Below, piece by piece: positions 1 through 11,614 of a DNA stretch of 64,000 nt. A program made the translations under genes and the position numbers. The stretch comes from Puccinellia tenuiflora. Lineage: Eukaryota; Streptophyta; Magnoliopsida; Poales; Poaceae. Each line of letters opens with the position of its first letter. Within the stretch, counting starts at the first letter, position 1. The stretch is from assembly GCA_012064385.1 (NCBI GenBank), contig QRDG01000348.1, forward strand, positions 37,989 through 101,988. Direction: 5' to 3'. Below the pieces are notes generated by a model. That model saw nothing but the letters and a program-made list of their open reading frames with translations, was not told the origin of the DNA and ran no database searches.

Positions 1-63
1 GGGTGCCGTTCACCCGATTTAGTATCAGGTGCCGCTGAGGCGATGTTGTATCGGGTGCCGCTG

Positions 64-345
64 AGGGACTCGACGCGACGGACGGAGTCAACGCGGCGGA
101 GTATATGCGAGGAACTCGACGCGGCGGACCGGAGTCGACGTGGCGGAGTAGATGATATAGAGTCGACGAAGGCACCTGAGCCCTCTGCTCAAGTGAAGCG
201 ATGAATTTGTTGTCATTGTTGATGTCGAAACGCCAGCCCCCGAGGGTATGTGGTACCCTTCTAGGGAGCGGGCTCTTTGCGAAGCGGATGTAGCGGACTC
301 GATGTGGCGGACAGAGTCGACGCGGCGGAGTGGATGTGACGTTGA
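64..345. repeat. Degenerate GTCGACGCGGCGGAG-type repeat
   Basis: Variants of a roughly 15-bp GC-rich word (AGTCGACGCGGCGGAG, ACTCGACGCGACGGAC, AGTCGACGTGGCGGAG) recur at about 68, 105, 130, 297 and 315. They lie in the internal region of the left Gypsy element. No function is visible. Confidence 0.5.
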
Positions 346-1674
346 AGGAGTCGACGCTTGACTATACGGGGGCGAGAGTGTCCAGCCCCCGAGTCCGACT
401 TTGTTGAATCGGCGGGTAGTACATCTGTAATAACTGAAAGGAAACAATCTTTGTACCATGTGTGGCGCAGCCCCCGAGTGTCGGGTGCGGCCGAAACAGG
501 TTATATGTGTGGCTAAGTAGCCTTATTGACTGAAGAAATTTAAATATAAAAGTGACTTAGTTGTTAATGACGTGTAGGCTATCGTACGGCGATTAAGCCG
601 GAACGGCGTGTCGTTGATGTCCACAGCGGAGTCGGGGTAGCAGGAGGGGATGTTGATTCCGCCTGACCCGACGGCCGGCCTGTTGATTGCCTCGTTGTTG
701 ATGACGTGAAGCACATCTACGGACCGTCCGCTCGTTAAATACGGTGCGGTCCGAGTTGGACTGGGCGAAGTTATAGACGATCATGGTGTTGATGAAGCCG
801 GCCGCGATAGGCTGAAGTTGTCCGCGACGGGTCGATATCGGTCGCGGTTGTCCGTGATGGGGCGGAGTCGATGGCGGCCCCAGGACGGAGCTAAAGCTCG
901 AGTTACCCGATGCGCAGAGTAGCTGCTGGCTGATGTGCGCCTGCCGAGCTGCACGCTGCCGAGGTCGCCGCCTAAATCGCTGCTTTGTTGCGTCGTACGC
1001 GTACTGCCGCGTAGTCGCTGTGGTGACCGTGCTAAATTGTTGTTTGTCTTCTTTTTCCTGTTCCTACCTTGATGCTTGTTGCTCTCTTGCCTTGATGGAT
1101 CATGTCTTCAAGAGAAAATACCACCATGGATCAATTGACGTTGATGCTTGCATGTATGTGGAGGCTGTACTCCATCCGATAGTTTTTTTCTTTTCTTTTC
1201 TTGAAACTTGCTCCATAGATGGATACTGCTGTTTGAGCTCTTCGCGAGCTAGCATGGCGAATCGCGGGACAGCTGCCGTAAAATCTCGATCTGGTCGATC
1301 GCACGCGAGGATAATGTTTGACATGAGCCTTGAGCGCTGATCTCGTACGGCGAGTCTCCATCCATGTTGTAGAGGATCGAGGTGATTCCGGCGACTCTAG
1401 CCCTGAGCTCGAATCGCGAGATGTGATCTGGTTGATGACGATGTTGCCATGTTTGCGGAAGAAGCGAGCCGCCGCCAGTGTTGACGACGAATCTGAGCAC
1501 AATGAAGCGGATGATCCGTGTAGATGCGATTGTGATCTGCGCCCAAGAGACAATGATAATGTCGAGTCTCCGGGCGCCGTTCTGCTGCGATGATGGATGT
1601 CGCCGTTGTTGGTGAAGACTGGAGCCGCCAACACCGTGATTCCAGCGCGCGTTCTTCCCACAGACGGCACCAGT

Positions 1675-2124
1675 TGACATGGGGTTACCATGGCAAATCC
1701 CTCGGATAGCATCCCTTGGATTTCGTATAGAGGGAGAAGTTGGCGCACTGGTAGTATCGGACGGCTGACAAGCAAGATTTACCCAGGTTCGGCCCCTCAT
1801 TGTGAGGTAAAGACCTACGTCCTGCTTGTCTGATCTGTATTGTCGTATCATGGTGTTATAATGGTGGCCGTAATGGCTATGGTGGAGATTGGATCTCATC
1901 TATGTTGCCGCCGGTGGCGGGTGTGGTGTCTAGTCTGTTGTCCCGTATGTTATCTCGTGTCTCCCTAAAGGGTGCCCCTACCTGGCTTTATATATGCAGC
2001 CAGGTAAGGTTTACATGACTTTGTCTTGTACTCCAAATTGTGCCTTCTTGGACTTCGTTGGGCCGTCAAGTGGGCTACATCGGGTACGCCAATGATGAGG
2101 TGCCCGGAGGGTATGCCCACGTCA
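1675..2124 (-). repeat. LTR of the left-edge Gypsy element
   Basis: The minus-strand sequence is bounded by TG and CA. On the plus strand it begins TGACATGGGG at 1675 and ends GCCCACGTCA at 2124. The conserved CCGTCTGTGGGAA motif abuts its inner end. F-box 3'-flank sequence begins at 2125, directly after the outer end, so this end is an insertion junction. Confidence 0.65.
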
Positions 2125-2420
2125 TCATCCATGCATAACTCTAGCAAGCTAGTTACATTCACAGACAAACTAGCTAACCAAATGGGATAAAAGAGTGCAT
2201 ATTGCACACATGCTATTAAATATAAGGAAATGGGACAGAGATAGACAGTCAACAAGAGTATGTGGCCGTGGCAACAAGCTACCCTTGTATCTTCTGGTGC
2301 CTTCACTGCTTCCATCCGCGAGATTATATGCTCAGGCGTGTAGGCTAACGTCAGAGCTCAAGTCGATGGTGTCAGCACTAATGGAGCCAGAGGGGAAAAA
2401 TCTAGCACATATAATACTTA
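2125..2420 (-). pseudogene. F-box/DUF295 3'-end remnant
   Basis: On the minus strand this matches the last part of the F-box/DUF295 genes nearby: the equivalent of the FPSGxISADTIYLSF stretch, then the HL.DGSIE-like region and the HTL.DCLS end. The 3' flank (CATAACTCTAGCTAG-like at about 2133) also matches the flanks of the genes at 4051 and 11615. Frame is lost and no upstream part is present. The left Gypsy element abuts it at 2124/2125. Confidence 0.7.
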
Positions 2421-3200
2421 TGATCAAAGATAGTTCTTTAAGAATCATGCGATTTAGGCCACATTTATACTACTGCAAACTATACATTTGTCTTATCATT
2501 CTGGACTACTGGTTTAGACCTGGAGAAATCCTTTGGCAATTGCTCATCCAGTGACATTAATTTGTAATTGGGTTGCCACCATACTGACATGATGTATAAC
2601 TTGCGGTAGGACAAGTCTACAGAAGCGAGGACCACTATATTTTCCGTTATGCTTGATGGCACGAAAGACTTTATTTTCAGTGGAAAAAAACTTGTCCTTA
2701 TGTTCGTTTGAGTGTATGAATCATATTTTTTAACTGTAATTTTTCACCTGACACTTATTTGATTTATTAAAATAGAACAACGAGAGAGGACCATCCAAAG
2801 GCATAAGGACTGTCATTTATAGTGCATCATATTCATATATAAGGGCTGTAAAATCCCACAGATACTAACACTGAAACAACACTTGTTCACTGTGTATCTA
2901 TAGCTACAATGCAAGAGAAAAACGTGAACAACTTAACAAAGTCGATCTAAACTTCCACATATTTCAGAAACAAGTCAGCGATATTCAACTAAAAAATAGG
3001 CTTGCTAAATGTTATATGCAGTTTCAAATCATCTCATTGCTGACTACAAGCATGGTACATTTGACTTCAAACACCTCTAGACTATGTTTTTCCAACGCTT
3101 GATAAATGTAAACACAGCACGGATAGCAGGGAGACTTACAATACTGTTGGCTTCCATTAGTTCAGGTGTTTGGCTCTTTGACAATACATGTCTTGTCACT
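2421..3200. other. Non-coding spacer
   Basis: AT-rich sequence between two F-box remnants. Only short, unsupported frames occur and I recognise no repeat or gene in it. Confidence 0.5.
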
Positions 3201-3319
3201 TCATAACTCCCTGGTGCAACCTGTTTGTTCTATATATAAACACCATTTCATTCCGAACAAAGTGATACAAAACTTAGCAAAGTTACAAGGCAATGGCAGT
3301 TCCTGAGATGGTATTGGAC

Positions 3320-3440
3320 GGTTCGCGAGACAGTATTGGATAAAGATAGGCAGTCTATGAGAGTATGGGGGCGTGGCACCAAGCCACCCGAGTACCTGCT
3401 GGCACATTCGATGCTTCCATCTATCTATTTGACATGTTAT
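3320..3440 (-). pseudogene. F-box/DUF295 C-terminal remnant (about 120 bp)
   Basis: The minus strand carries a stretch closely matching the end of the gene at 4051-5301, covering the segment that encodes GxxHLxDGSIE to HTLxxCLS in the intact gene. The phrase GAGTATGGGGGCGTGGC is nearly the same at 3360, 4086 and 11681. Nothing upstream of the C-terminal tail survives. Confidence 0.65.
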
Positions 3441-4050
3441 CGATATTACATGTAATTTCAATAGTCAGTGCAGATTACGCACTTGGATTTGAATAGAAGA
3501 ACATCCAGGTATGGTTTTTTCAAAATACGTGTGCTGCTACTCTTAAAACGCCCATGTAACCTGGTTTGTTATATTAAGACTTTAAGGGCAAAGCAAAGTC
3601 ATATACAGGTTACTGAAATTACAAGGCAACAATCATATAAACATCTCAGATTACATGTTAGTTATGAAAACATAAAATTTTGTCACAAGTACCTTGTGGT
3701 ATAAATAAACAAAAACATAGACTTAGCAGTATAGATTGATTCTTCTCGAATTGAACTTCCGACTCGAGTACACATATTTTTTTTAGCACGTCTGTTGATT
3801 CGGCATCAGCTACTCACAACACCAATAAAAAGATCATGTCCATACGATGCCTTTGCCTTTCATGGCTAAGCTCCTTTTGCAGTAGACTAGTAGATAGATG
3901 GTTACGAATCTGTATAAATGGCTGGTGGATTCAATATGCAAATTAAGCAGAACCAGTCATCTATACATAACTCTAGCTAGATACATACACTCAAGTACTA
4001 GCTAACCAAACAGGATAAAGAGTGCAGACTGCATTACTGTACACAAATTA
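3441..4050. repeat. Duplicated F-box 3' flank (copy 1)
   Basis: About 300 bp here (for example AACCTGGTTTGTTA... and GGGCAAAGCAAAGTCATA from 3555 on) aligns with 11145-11400, and the closing 3840-4030 block aligns with 11450-11635. The F-box genes at 4051 and 11615 were therefore duplicated together with their downstream DNA. No gene is seen. Confidence 0.7.
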
Positions 4051-5301
4051 TCACTCTTCGACAGCATAGGATAGACAACCAGTGAGAGTATGGGGGCGTG
4101 GCCCCAAGCCACCCCGGTACTTCTTGGTACGTTCGATGCTTCCATCTATGAGATGATATGCTCCAACTTGATGCTGCCGTCTCTGTCTCTCGCCAACATC
4201 AAAGCTCAAGTAGATGGTGTCAGCACTGATGCAACCGGACGGAAAACACTCTAGAGAGACCAAGAGCGAGCAACGCATGCCCATAAACATTGCACGCCCT
4301 GCACTGCTGCCCAAGCTCTTGACCTGGAATATTGTCCCGGTGTCCAAATCCACTCGATACATGTTGTACCGCCAAACCAATTTCTCCGATCTATATCCCC
4401 AGCGACAATGCACCAGCATCAGCTTCCCAGAATTGTTCACGAGGTGCACGCAATGCGCCATTGGCGAGACAGGCATACTCAGTTTGGCAGCCAACCTAAG
4501 CTGTGGTGCCTGATCTGCACCCATTTCCAGCACCATGACGCCACGGCTGAGGTCAACGCAGCAGAAGCGGCCCGCAAACACTAGAGACGCCGTTGTCATC
4601 CCATCATCACGGTATTTTAGCAAATTCCAGGAGACATCCCCAGGCTTAGCCATGCCAATCATGCAGAGCTTGTCGAAGCAGAGCACCACTGTTGAATCAT
4701 CATTGACAATGCCGGAGCCCCATGCTCGGAAGTATGTGTGGATGTTATATCGAAATAGCTTGTCGTGATGCTCTGGAGGCAGCAGCGTGGTGAGTGGCGG
4801 GAGCTCGATGAGGTGGCGGGTGAGCGGGTTGAGCAGGCGTACGGTGGAGCGCTGTGTTTTGTGGACCAGAACGAGGAGTCCTTCAGGGGTGATGGAGAGC
4901 AGATCGTGGTGCTGGAGCTCCGGGATGTCGACCTGGATGCACTCGCCGGTGGATGTGTTGAGGAAGCAGCGGCGGTCCGGCACCGCGAGCTCCTCCCGGA
5001 GCATGGTCCACCGCCAGGGATGGAACCGGCGGTCGATGCCACCGTGCGCACGCGGGTCAGGCGAGCACCGCCGCCACGAGCGGCACACGGCGCGGAAGCG
5101 GAGGTAGTCGGCGACGTCAAAGGCGAGGAGGCAGTCGGCGATCAGGCCCGCCGGCCCGTCCCCGAGCTCCGCGTAGTCCCTCATTAGGGCAGGAGGGAAG
5201 GAGGGATCCATGGGGACGTACCTCGCAACGTCGGTGACCGCGTCGGGCAGGACGCTGCCCAAGTCGTGGAGGCCGAGCAGGGAGGCCGGATGCGGCGGCA
5301 C
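4051..5301 (-). CDS. F-box/DUF295 protein
   Basis: Single-exon frame of 416 residues. An F-box-like segment (LGDGPAGLIADCLLAFDVADYLRFRAVCRSW) lies near residues 46-76, followed by a DUF295 domain over most of the rest, with family hallmarks FLNTSTGE, PEGLLVLV, LLNPLTRHL, WGSGI.NDDSTVVLCF, FAGRF.C and PSGxISADTIYLSF. F-box proteins usually act as substrate adaptors of SCF ubiquitin ligases by binding a SKP1-like protein; the DUF295 part has no defined substrate. The paralogue at 11615 starts with MDPS, matching Met31 here (position 5211), so the true start may be 5211 rather than 5301. No stop or frameshift is seen. It is the tandem sister of the gene at 11615. Confidence 0.85.
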   Translation of the reverse strand: MPPHPASLLGLHDLGSVLPDAVTDVARYVPMDPSFPPALMRDYAELGDGPAGLIADCLLAFDVADYLRFRAVCRSWRRCSPDPRAHGGIDRRFHPWRWTMLREELAVPDRRCFLNTSTGECIQVDIPELQHHDLLSITPEGLLVLVHKTQRSTVRLLNPLTRHLIELPPLTTLLPPEHHDKLFRYNIHTYFRAWGSGIVNDDSTVVLCFDKLCMIGMAKPGDVSWNLLKYRDDGMTTASLVFAGRFCCVDLSRGVMVLEMGADQAPQLRLAAKLSMPVSPMAHCVHLVNNSGKLMLVHCRWGYRSEKLVWRYNMYRVDLDTGTIFQVKSLGSSAGRAMFMGMRCSLLVSLECFPSGCISADTIYLSFDVGERQRRQHQVGAYHLIDGSIERTKKYRGGLGPRPHTLTGCLSYAVEE

Positions 5302-5544
5302 TGTCGCAGCTGGGGGCGAGCAGAGCAGGGTGGGGTACGGACGCGGTGGCCGAGCAGGGGTTGGCTGACGGCGAACGGGGTGGGCGGAGGAGGGAGGCTA
5401 GTGAAAGGGGTGGGCGGTAGGGAGGAGCCGGCGTGGGCTTGCAGCCGTTCGGCGCGCCGCCATGGTTTTCTTCGTTTCCGTTTCGTTTCCAATCTCAGCT
5501 TTAGTCATCTCTTTTTCCTTTTATTTTAGGTAAACGCTAGGAAT

Positions 5545-5870
5545 CTGCACAAAAAAAAAAAAATCATTTTTCCAAGGAAATGTTAATTTTTATATAATGT
5601 TGGAATTTGAAAAATGTCTAGATTCTGTTCATTTTTTTAATAGTTCGGATTTTTTTTTAAAGTTCATATTTAAAAATGGTACACCTTTTGAAAAATGCTC
5701 ATTTTTTTAAATGGTTCAGATTTGAAATATTCATATTTAAAAGTTAATTTTCTAAAAGTTCATTTTTCAAAATGGTTCAGGTTTTGAAAAATGTTCATTT
5801 TTTAAATTGTTCAGATTATGAAAATGGTTTAGATTTTGAAAAAAAATCGTTTTTTAACATAGTTCATATT
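5545..5870. repeat. AT-rich degenerate simple repeat upstream of the F-box gene
   Basis: A loosely repeated phrase (GTTCATTTTTTAAATGGTTCAGATTTTGAAAAAT-like, cited in pieces such as GGTTCAGATTTTGAAAA) runs for about 300 bp. Similar T/A runs continue to 6200 without a gene. It looks like decayed low-complexity DNA. Confidence 0.6.
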
Positions 5871-6239
5871 AAGGTTTTAACTGAACACATATCTATGTCC
5901 TCCAAGCACCAATGTGCTCGGTCGCTTTTTAAGAAAAATAAAGAAAATGAGTTTGAAAAAACTCGATTTTTTTCATTGGGTACATAAAAAATTTGGTAAA
6001 AAAAGTCGTATTCGGAGCTACATAAAAAATGTGAATATAAAAAAAGGAAAATATCTCTTTTGCATGTAGCTCAAAATGCAATGTCTTTTGACAAAACTTC
6101 TGGAGTACGTACAAAATGTGTATATTTAGTTTTCTACTTTATTTCATAATTTTCGTAACATAGAAATATCGTTTAAGGATTTTTTTTTCTTCACAAAACG
6201 AGCTCTAGTGTACTCGAGAGCTACTAGCTCTTCCGGCTA

Positions 6240-9200
6240 TCTCTCCTACATAAAAAGAAATTTTGTTCCTTAGTCTGCCCTACGTTGTTGGTTTCGTCCT
6301 TTCGTCCCACTCCGCTCGTCGTTTCGTCGCGCGACTCCCCGTCCAGCCTGAAACGCTCTCCCGCACAATCCACGCCCCCATTCTCTCCTTCCCCGACGCC
6401 TCCCTCGGTCCCTCCTACGACAACGGCTCCACTACCTATCCTCATTTGAAGGACGCCGCAGCTTCGTCGACCGGGGCGACGCGGAGGAGCCGCAGTAGGA
6501 CCCGTACAAGTTGCTTCACCTGCCTCGCCCCTCCTCTTCGTCGCGTCTGCAATTCCGAGACGTCGCGCCGCCAGCCCCAACCCCCTGCTCCCCGGCTGTC
6601 TTGACGCATCACCCCGCCCCCCTGTCGTGCCCCGATCCCCTTTTGTGCTGCCAGCCTGACGGCGCCGACGGGGTGGGGACAGACGGCAGGAGCAGAGCCG
6701 TTGTAGATTCGCTCACCCCATTGTTGTGGGTGGCCAGGAAGGAGCTGCTCGCTTGGGCGCTCACCAAGGAAGCCGCCACCAGGGTCACGCGCCAGAGGGC
6801 TTCCCCGATCTCCGTCCTCTTCTCCACTTCCTCTTCCAAGAAATCCAGTCGAACACAAGTACTGCTCTTCTCCTCTTCAATTTTATAACTTAGAAATGGT
6901 GTCTCGGATTGCAGTTCTTGTACCACGTGCGGATCTGTCTGACATTCTTTACAATCAATAAGAAATTTCCACAAATCCGCATGAGGATACAAATTAGAAC
7001 CGAGTACTGATTAGTTTTTATCCATATTGATTAAGCCAGTCTTAACCATATTGATTAGTTTTTATCCAAATTGATTTCAATTATCGGCCAAACATCCAAT
7101 CACTAAGGAGAACAACCCGCACCAGATACTACTTTTGTTCTTCACCTGAATGTATGCGGATTACATCTAACAATTTGATTGAAATGAACGCAGACTCGCA
7201 CGCTTGGGGCATGCGGCGGAGCAAGAGAAATTTCTTCCATGTTAAGGCGTTGTTGTCCAGCGCGGTGGCTTGTGGACGTGTGCCACTGGAGAAATCTGGC
7301 AATGTCCGTGCTCTTTGTATAATTTTCTTCTTAACGCTGTTGCAGCATGGCAATTGTGTACATATATATTTTCCTTCGGTTGATCAATTTTGGATTATTT
7401 CATTTGTATGTCCCTAACAGATTGATTTGTTCTAATTTATTCTCTTTTTGAATCGAGGGATCTAAAAAAGTGGATGCCAGGGAATAATTAGCGTGTGATC
7501 CTCAGTCAGTCTTCCTCCTTTTATGATGTATTAGTATTCTATTTGTCAATGCGTTGAGGATTTTTATTCTTTCTTCAGATGGATTATGCAAAGTATGAAT
7601 GCAAGAGGTTGTTAAGATGGGAATGCAGGGGTATGTATCTTTTTGAAAGGATTGATTAAGAGAGATTGACCCATATCAATGAACTAATTTTTCTGTTAAA
7701 ACTGCATGATACGAGACAACAAATATTTTGGTCAGAGGTAATCGCATCAACTAAAGTTGTATGCCCTTTATTTTCTCATCCTTTTGGTTTTGTGAAAAAA
7801 ATCAATGATGCCAATTCTATTGTTTCAAATGTTAAGCTGATTGTCATCTAAAAATGGTTTAGTTGTTTTCTACAAGCGAGGACATATTATTTCTTTGCTC
7901 AAGCCTCTGAACTGTGCTCTGTTGTAAGTGCGATGATCTCACCATTCTACAAAGTAGTACTGTGATTCCTGTGATATAACCTTTTCCAAAGTTTCAGTAA
8001 TGTGAATGAGATTGACAGAGGATTTTCTATTTGGAGAGAGCATGTTTTTTTTTCTAGCTACGGAAACCTGTAGTAGATGATCAAGACGAATATTTCACCT
8101 TGATACAATGCTATATCATCCAACCATCACTTTGTGCTATATACTAACCACTGTCATTTTTTCTCCAAACAATCACTTACACGAGGAACTAAAATTATCA
8201 AAGGCTGACATCTTATCGTAGAAGAACAGTCATCTGATAATCCATTCGAATTGAGATGAGGGGGAAGGAATTACCAGTCATGGGTGTTGACCATCCACTC
8301 CGGGAGCATGTTGTACTTGTGCTTTGGTTGCTCTATTTCATATTAAAACTGGGTGACTTAATAAATTGCTTTTCTTTTGTATGACAACATGGTGAGGTTA
8401 TCATGTATAATTAGTTATCTTAGACTTTGGACTAGATATGGATATTTTCCTAATTTTTTCTACCTCCAGTGTTGAATGTATTGAGTAATCTCTTTAAGGT
8501 AACCATCTGCAAAAACATTCACAGTGTATGTAATACGTCATTGGTTTACGGAAAATGCCGCCCTTTCCAAATTATTATGAGCTTGTAGCTTGAACAGGAT
8601 TTTAAACATCCATTGATCGTGGAAACAAACTGGGTCATGTGATATTTTTTTTGAGCACCTCAGTACATATGAAATTTTAAATGGAAATTCACCGTATACC
8701 TAATATTGGTAACAGAGAATCAACATTGTTGTAAATGTTTTTAACCTCATGAAATTTTAAATGGAAATTCACCGTACACCAAAATTGAACATGCTTTTAA
8801 ACATCACTATGTTTACAAGTATTGCAATTTATAGGCAGCTATTTGTAGGAAATATTAATTTACGTGGCTTGCAACATTATAGTTTATACTACATTATTTT
8901 CTCCTGGAAATATACTCAATATGGAAATTACCTTTGCATTGGATATTGCTTAACTCAAATGGAATTTATTTGAGGAAGCCGGTACAATATATATGGAATT
9001 ACAGTATTGTTTAAATACTAGAATTATATGTCATACTTTTGTATGTATAGCCCGGGCACATGTATATTGGAATAACCAAGTTGTTCATGAGTTGGCTCCA
9101 TGAATTGATAAAGCTTGCGAATCTGAATATTAGTTCGGATTCGGTACACAACTCGCATGTGTGTGATTGGGACTTTGCAGATAATTAGACTCCTTGTATG

Positions 9201-9496
9201 CTACTAATGATCGTGGTTGGTTTGGTTAGCTAGGAGTCTTGGTTTAAACAGTGCAATTCAAACTGGAATTAGCACTGTATAAATAGTCCCTAACCCTTGG
9301 GCTCAATTGATCATTGTGAGCGGCACCACGGAAAAGGATCGAGGAACAAGGGTTAGACTAATATGTGCTGGAATTCTTACACTATTTACTTCATTTGAAT
9401 AATTCATGACATGGGTTCATTGACTTTATCATGTCACTTGAATCGAGTCATTTACTCATATTGTCACCCGTAGCAACGCACGGGCATATTAGCTAG
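6240..9496 (+). mobile_element. Candidate non-autonomous Helitron
   Basis: The right end has the textbook plant Helitron 3' terminus: a hairpin CCCGT (9467-9471) / ACGGG (9480-9484), then eight bases and CTAG (9493-9496), followed by T. The left end begins TCTCTCCTACATAAAAAG at 6240 after an A, fitting the 5' TC end and A/T insertion site of plant Helitrons. No RepHel helicase frame is present. A GC-rich block (6260-6870) followed by AT-rich DNA with exon-like islands (about 7190-7320 and 7578-7630) looks like captured gene fragments; I do not recognise the donor. Confidence 0.65.
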
Positions 9497-9519
9497 TACA
9501 GTTCAAATATAAATTTCTT

Positions 9520-9650
9520 GTATCCAACCGACACTACACAAGGAGAGACAGTCCACAAGAGTACCTGGCTGCGCCACAAACCAGTCTGGTACAGGTTGCA
9601 GCTACTAATCGTTCTCTATCCCTAGGCACCACAGACGCAGTTCAGAAGAA
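9520..9650 (-). pseudogene. F-box/DUF295 3'-end remnant
   Basis: A short stretch (CTACACAAGGAGAGACAGTCCACAAGAG..., cited only in part) matches the pseudogene start at about 14490 and, more weakly, the tail of the intact minus-strand F-box genes. Only the last tens of codons are represented and the frame is not kept. Confidence 0.45.
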
Positions 9651-10640
9651 TTGAAAATGTAGCAAGCATTAAACAGGAACATGATATACCTGTGGGGGTT
9701 CCTTCCGAGTGGTTCCACTTTTACATAAGGCTAATTATCCTGTTATGGTTGACAAAGCAGCTCTTAAATCCAGAATTTCAGTAGTAACAGAGTTATTGCA
9801 ATTTCTTTAAGCCAATCAGTGTTATTGCAAGGATCAACCAGCAGTCCAGCATAAAGAAAAGTACTTTCAACCTGCCATGTTTTGATGCCTCCAGATAACC
9901 AAATAAATAAAAGTGCAGATAAGTAAAACAGCCTTAACAATAGGATTCAGGAGTATTTTGGGTGACAGTTAGATAAACGTAATATTTCCCTTTCATTATG
10001 AACAGCAAATGAAGGTGTAATTGACAGGTAGAAGAATAGTCTACTTCCAGCTAGAAAAACATACATACCCCTTAACAATGAATGCTTGCAGATTGCAATG
10101 GCAAAATAACAATATTAGGAGAACTACGAAATACTCACTCTGTTCATAAACGTAAATCTTTTTGGTTGTGTGCACTGCAGAAAATAAGGGAATCCAAGCT
10201 TGACACGAAATAGTCACAACAATTTAAAGGATGCAGTAATAAATATACACTTAGCATAGTGTTTTTCCTTTCTCCTGAAACTTGGTTTTGCGTGGGAACC
10301 AAAAGGTTAGCACATAAATTAGGGCATATTTGTCTTTGAAATGGGACATGAATTTTTTTTATACCACGGGCTATGCGCATTTGCTTCCCCCTATATATGA
10401 AGAGCCAATATTTATTTCTATTTTGGTAATATATATATATACTGCTGCTGCAAGGTTCTGTAATTTATAGGGATGATAGGTATCCAACAGGTGCTTATAT
10501 GCTCCCCTTCCTACATGAATCCAAATGCAAGAAACTTGCCTCACCTGTGTAGCTAGCCTGCAACTATCTCCTGACTATATATCCAGACAAGAACATGTGC
10601 TATTGTGTTAGCCGTTAGCAAGTTTATAATATTTCAAACC
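9651..10640. other. Non-coding spacer with TA microsatellite
   Basis: AT-rich sequence without a credible gene. A short (TA)n run lies at about 10427-10441. Confidence 0.5.
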
Positions 10641-10849
10641 CCTTGGAAAAATCATTGCTTATCCCAAAATGATTGGATATCTCAAGAATAATATACTAAT
10701 TGTACCAACTTGTCACATGAGGAAATAAAAAGGAATAGCAGTAAAGGTTGATGTTTTCTCCAATGGAAATTCAGTCTCAAGTACATACATAGATTTTCTA
10801 GAACAACATGCAAGACGCAACAATGAGCACAACTAGTAGAATAAACTGC

Positions 10850-11140
10850 TCTACACACTAGGCTAGCCAGATGGATGCTTACAAATCTGTATTTATGGCT
10901 GGTGGATTCAATATGCAAATTGAGCACAGCCAGTCATCCATACAAAACTCTAGCCAGATGCATAAACTCCAATACTAGCTCAGGAATACTGGGTAAACAA
11001 AATGGGCTGAAAGAGTGCACATTTCATATCCATGCATACTAAATACCAAGGAAATGGGATGGTTCCTCAGACAGTATTGGACAAAGATAAGACAGTTCGG
11101 GGACGTGGCACCAAGCCACCCCAGTACTTGCTACTTCTTA
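10850..11140 (-). pseudogene. F-box 3' flank and C-terminal remnant
   Basis: Positions 10860-11040 match the 3' flanks of the F-box genes (GGTGGATTCAATATGCAAATT; ACTCTAGC.AGATGCATA). They are followed at about 11060-11135 by a C-terminal coding remnant whose GGACGTGGCACCAAGCCACC matches 3370 and 4095. No body of the gene remains. Confidence 0.6.
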
Positions 11141-11614
11141 AAACACCCGTGTAACCTGGTTTGTTACGGTAAGACTTTAAGGGCAAAGCAAAGTCATATA
11201 CAGGTTATCCAAATTACAAGGGAACAGTCATGTAAACATGTCAGATACATGACAGCCTGTTTGGCATAGTTATAAAAACATAATTTTTAGCACAAGCACC
11301 TTGTTGTATACATAAACAAAAATGGCTAGCGGTATAGATTGATTTTTCTCGAATTAAACTTTCAGGTCGAGTACGAGTACACAGATATTTTTAGCACAAC
11401 ATGTATGTTGATTCAGCATCACCTACTCACAACACCAAAAGGTAATCATGTCCATACGATGCCTTTGCCTTTCATGGCTAAGCTCCTTTTGCACTAGACT
11501 AGCTAGATAGATGGTTACAAATCTGTATGAATGCCTGGTGGATTCAACATACAAATTAAGCAGGACCAGTCATCTATATATAACTCTAGCTAGATATATA
11601 CAATCATGTACTAG
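11141..11614. repeat. Duplicated F-box 3' flank (copy 2)
   Basis: Colinear with 3550-4040, including the CATGTCCATACGATGCCTTTGCC stretch near 11449 (also near 3836). It shows the size of the duplication unit; no gene is present. Confidence 0.7.

Larger units (their letters stand above)
1..2124 (-). mobile_element. Gypsy-type LTR retrotransposon, 5' part (LTR plus internal region), cut by window edge
   Basis: Read on the minus strand, a 450-bp LTR (2124 down to 1675) starts TGACGTGGGC and ends in CA. It is followed by the motif TGGTGCCGTCTGTGGGAA (about 1670-1653), which marks the start of the internal region in a large group of grass Gypsy elements. A TATA-like box (complement of 1989-1996) lies inside the LTR. 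The internal part (1-1674) is GC-rich, has no convincing gag or pol frame, and carries phrases such as AGCCCCCGAG seen in non-coding grass retrotransposon derivatives. It may be a non-autonomous element. The other LTR lies outside the window. Confidence 0.7.

Noticed and set aside
1131..1899. Minus-strand frames of 214-216 codons in the Gypsy leader
   Set aside because: They run across the LTR end and leader without gag motifs and are probably chance frames.
4765..5187. 140-codon plus-strand frame antisense to the F-box gene
   Set aside because: It mirrors the GC-rich F-box coding strand; similar antisense frames appear at 12368-12790 and 42966-43487 and have no domain of their own.
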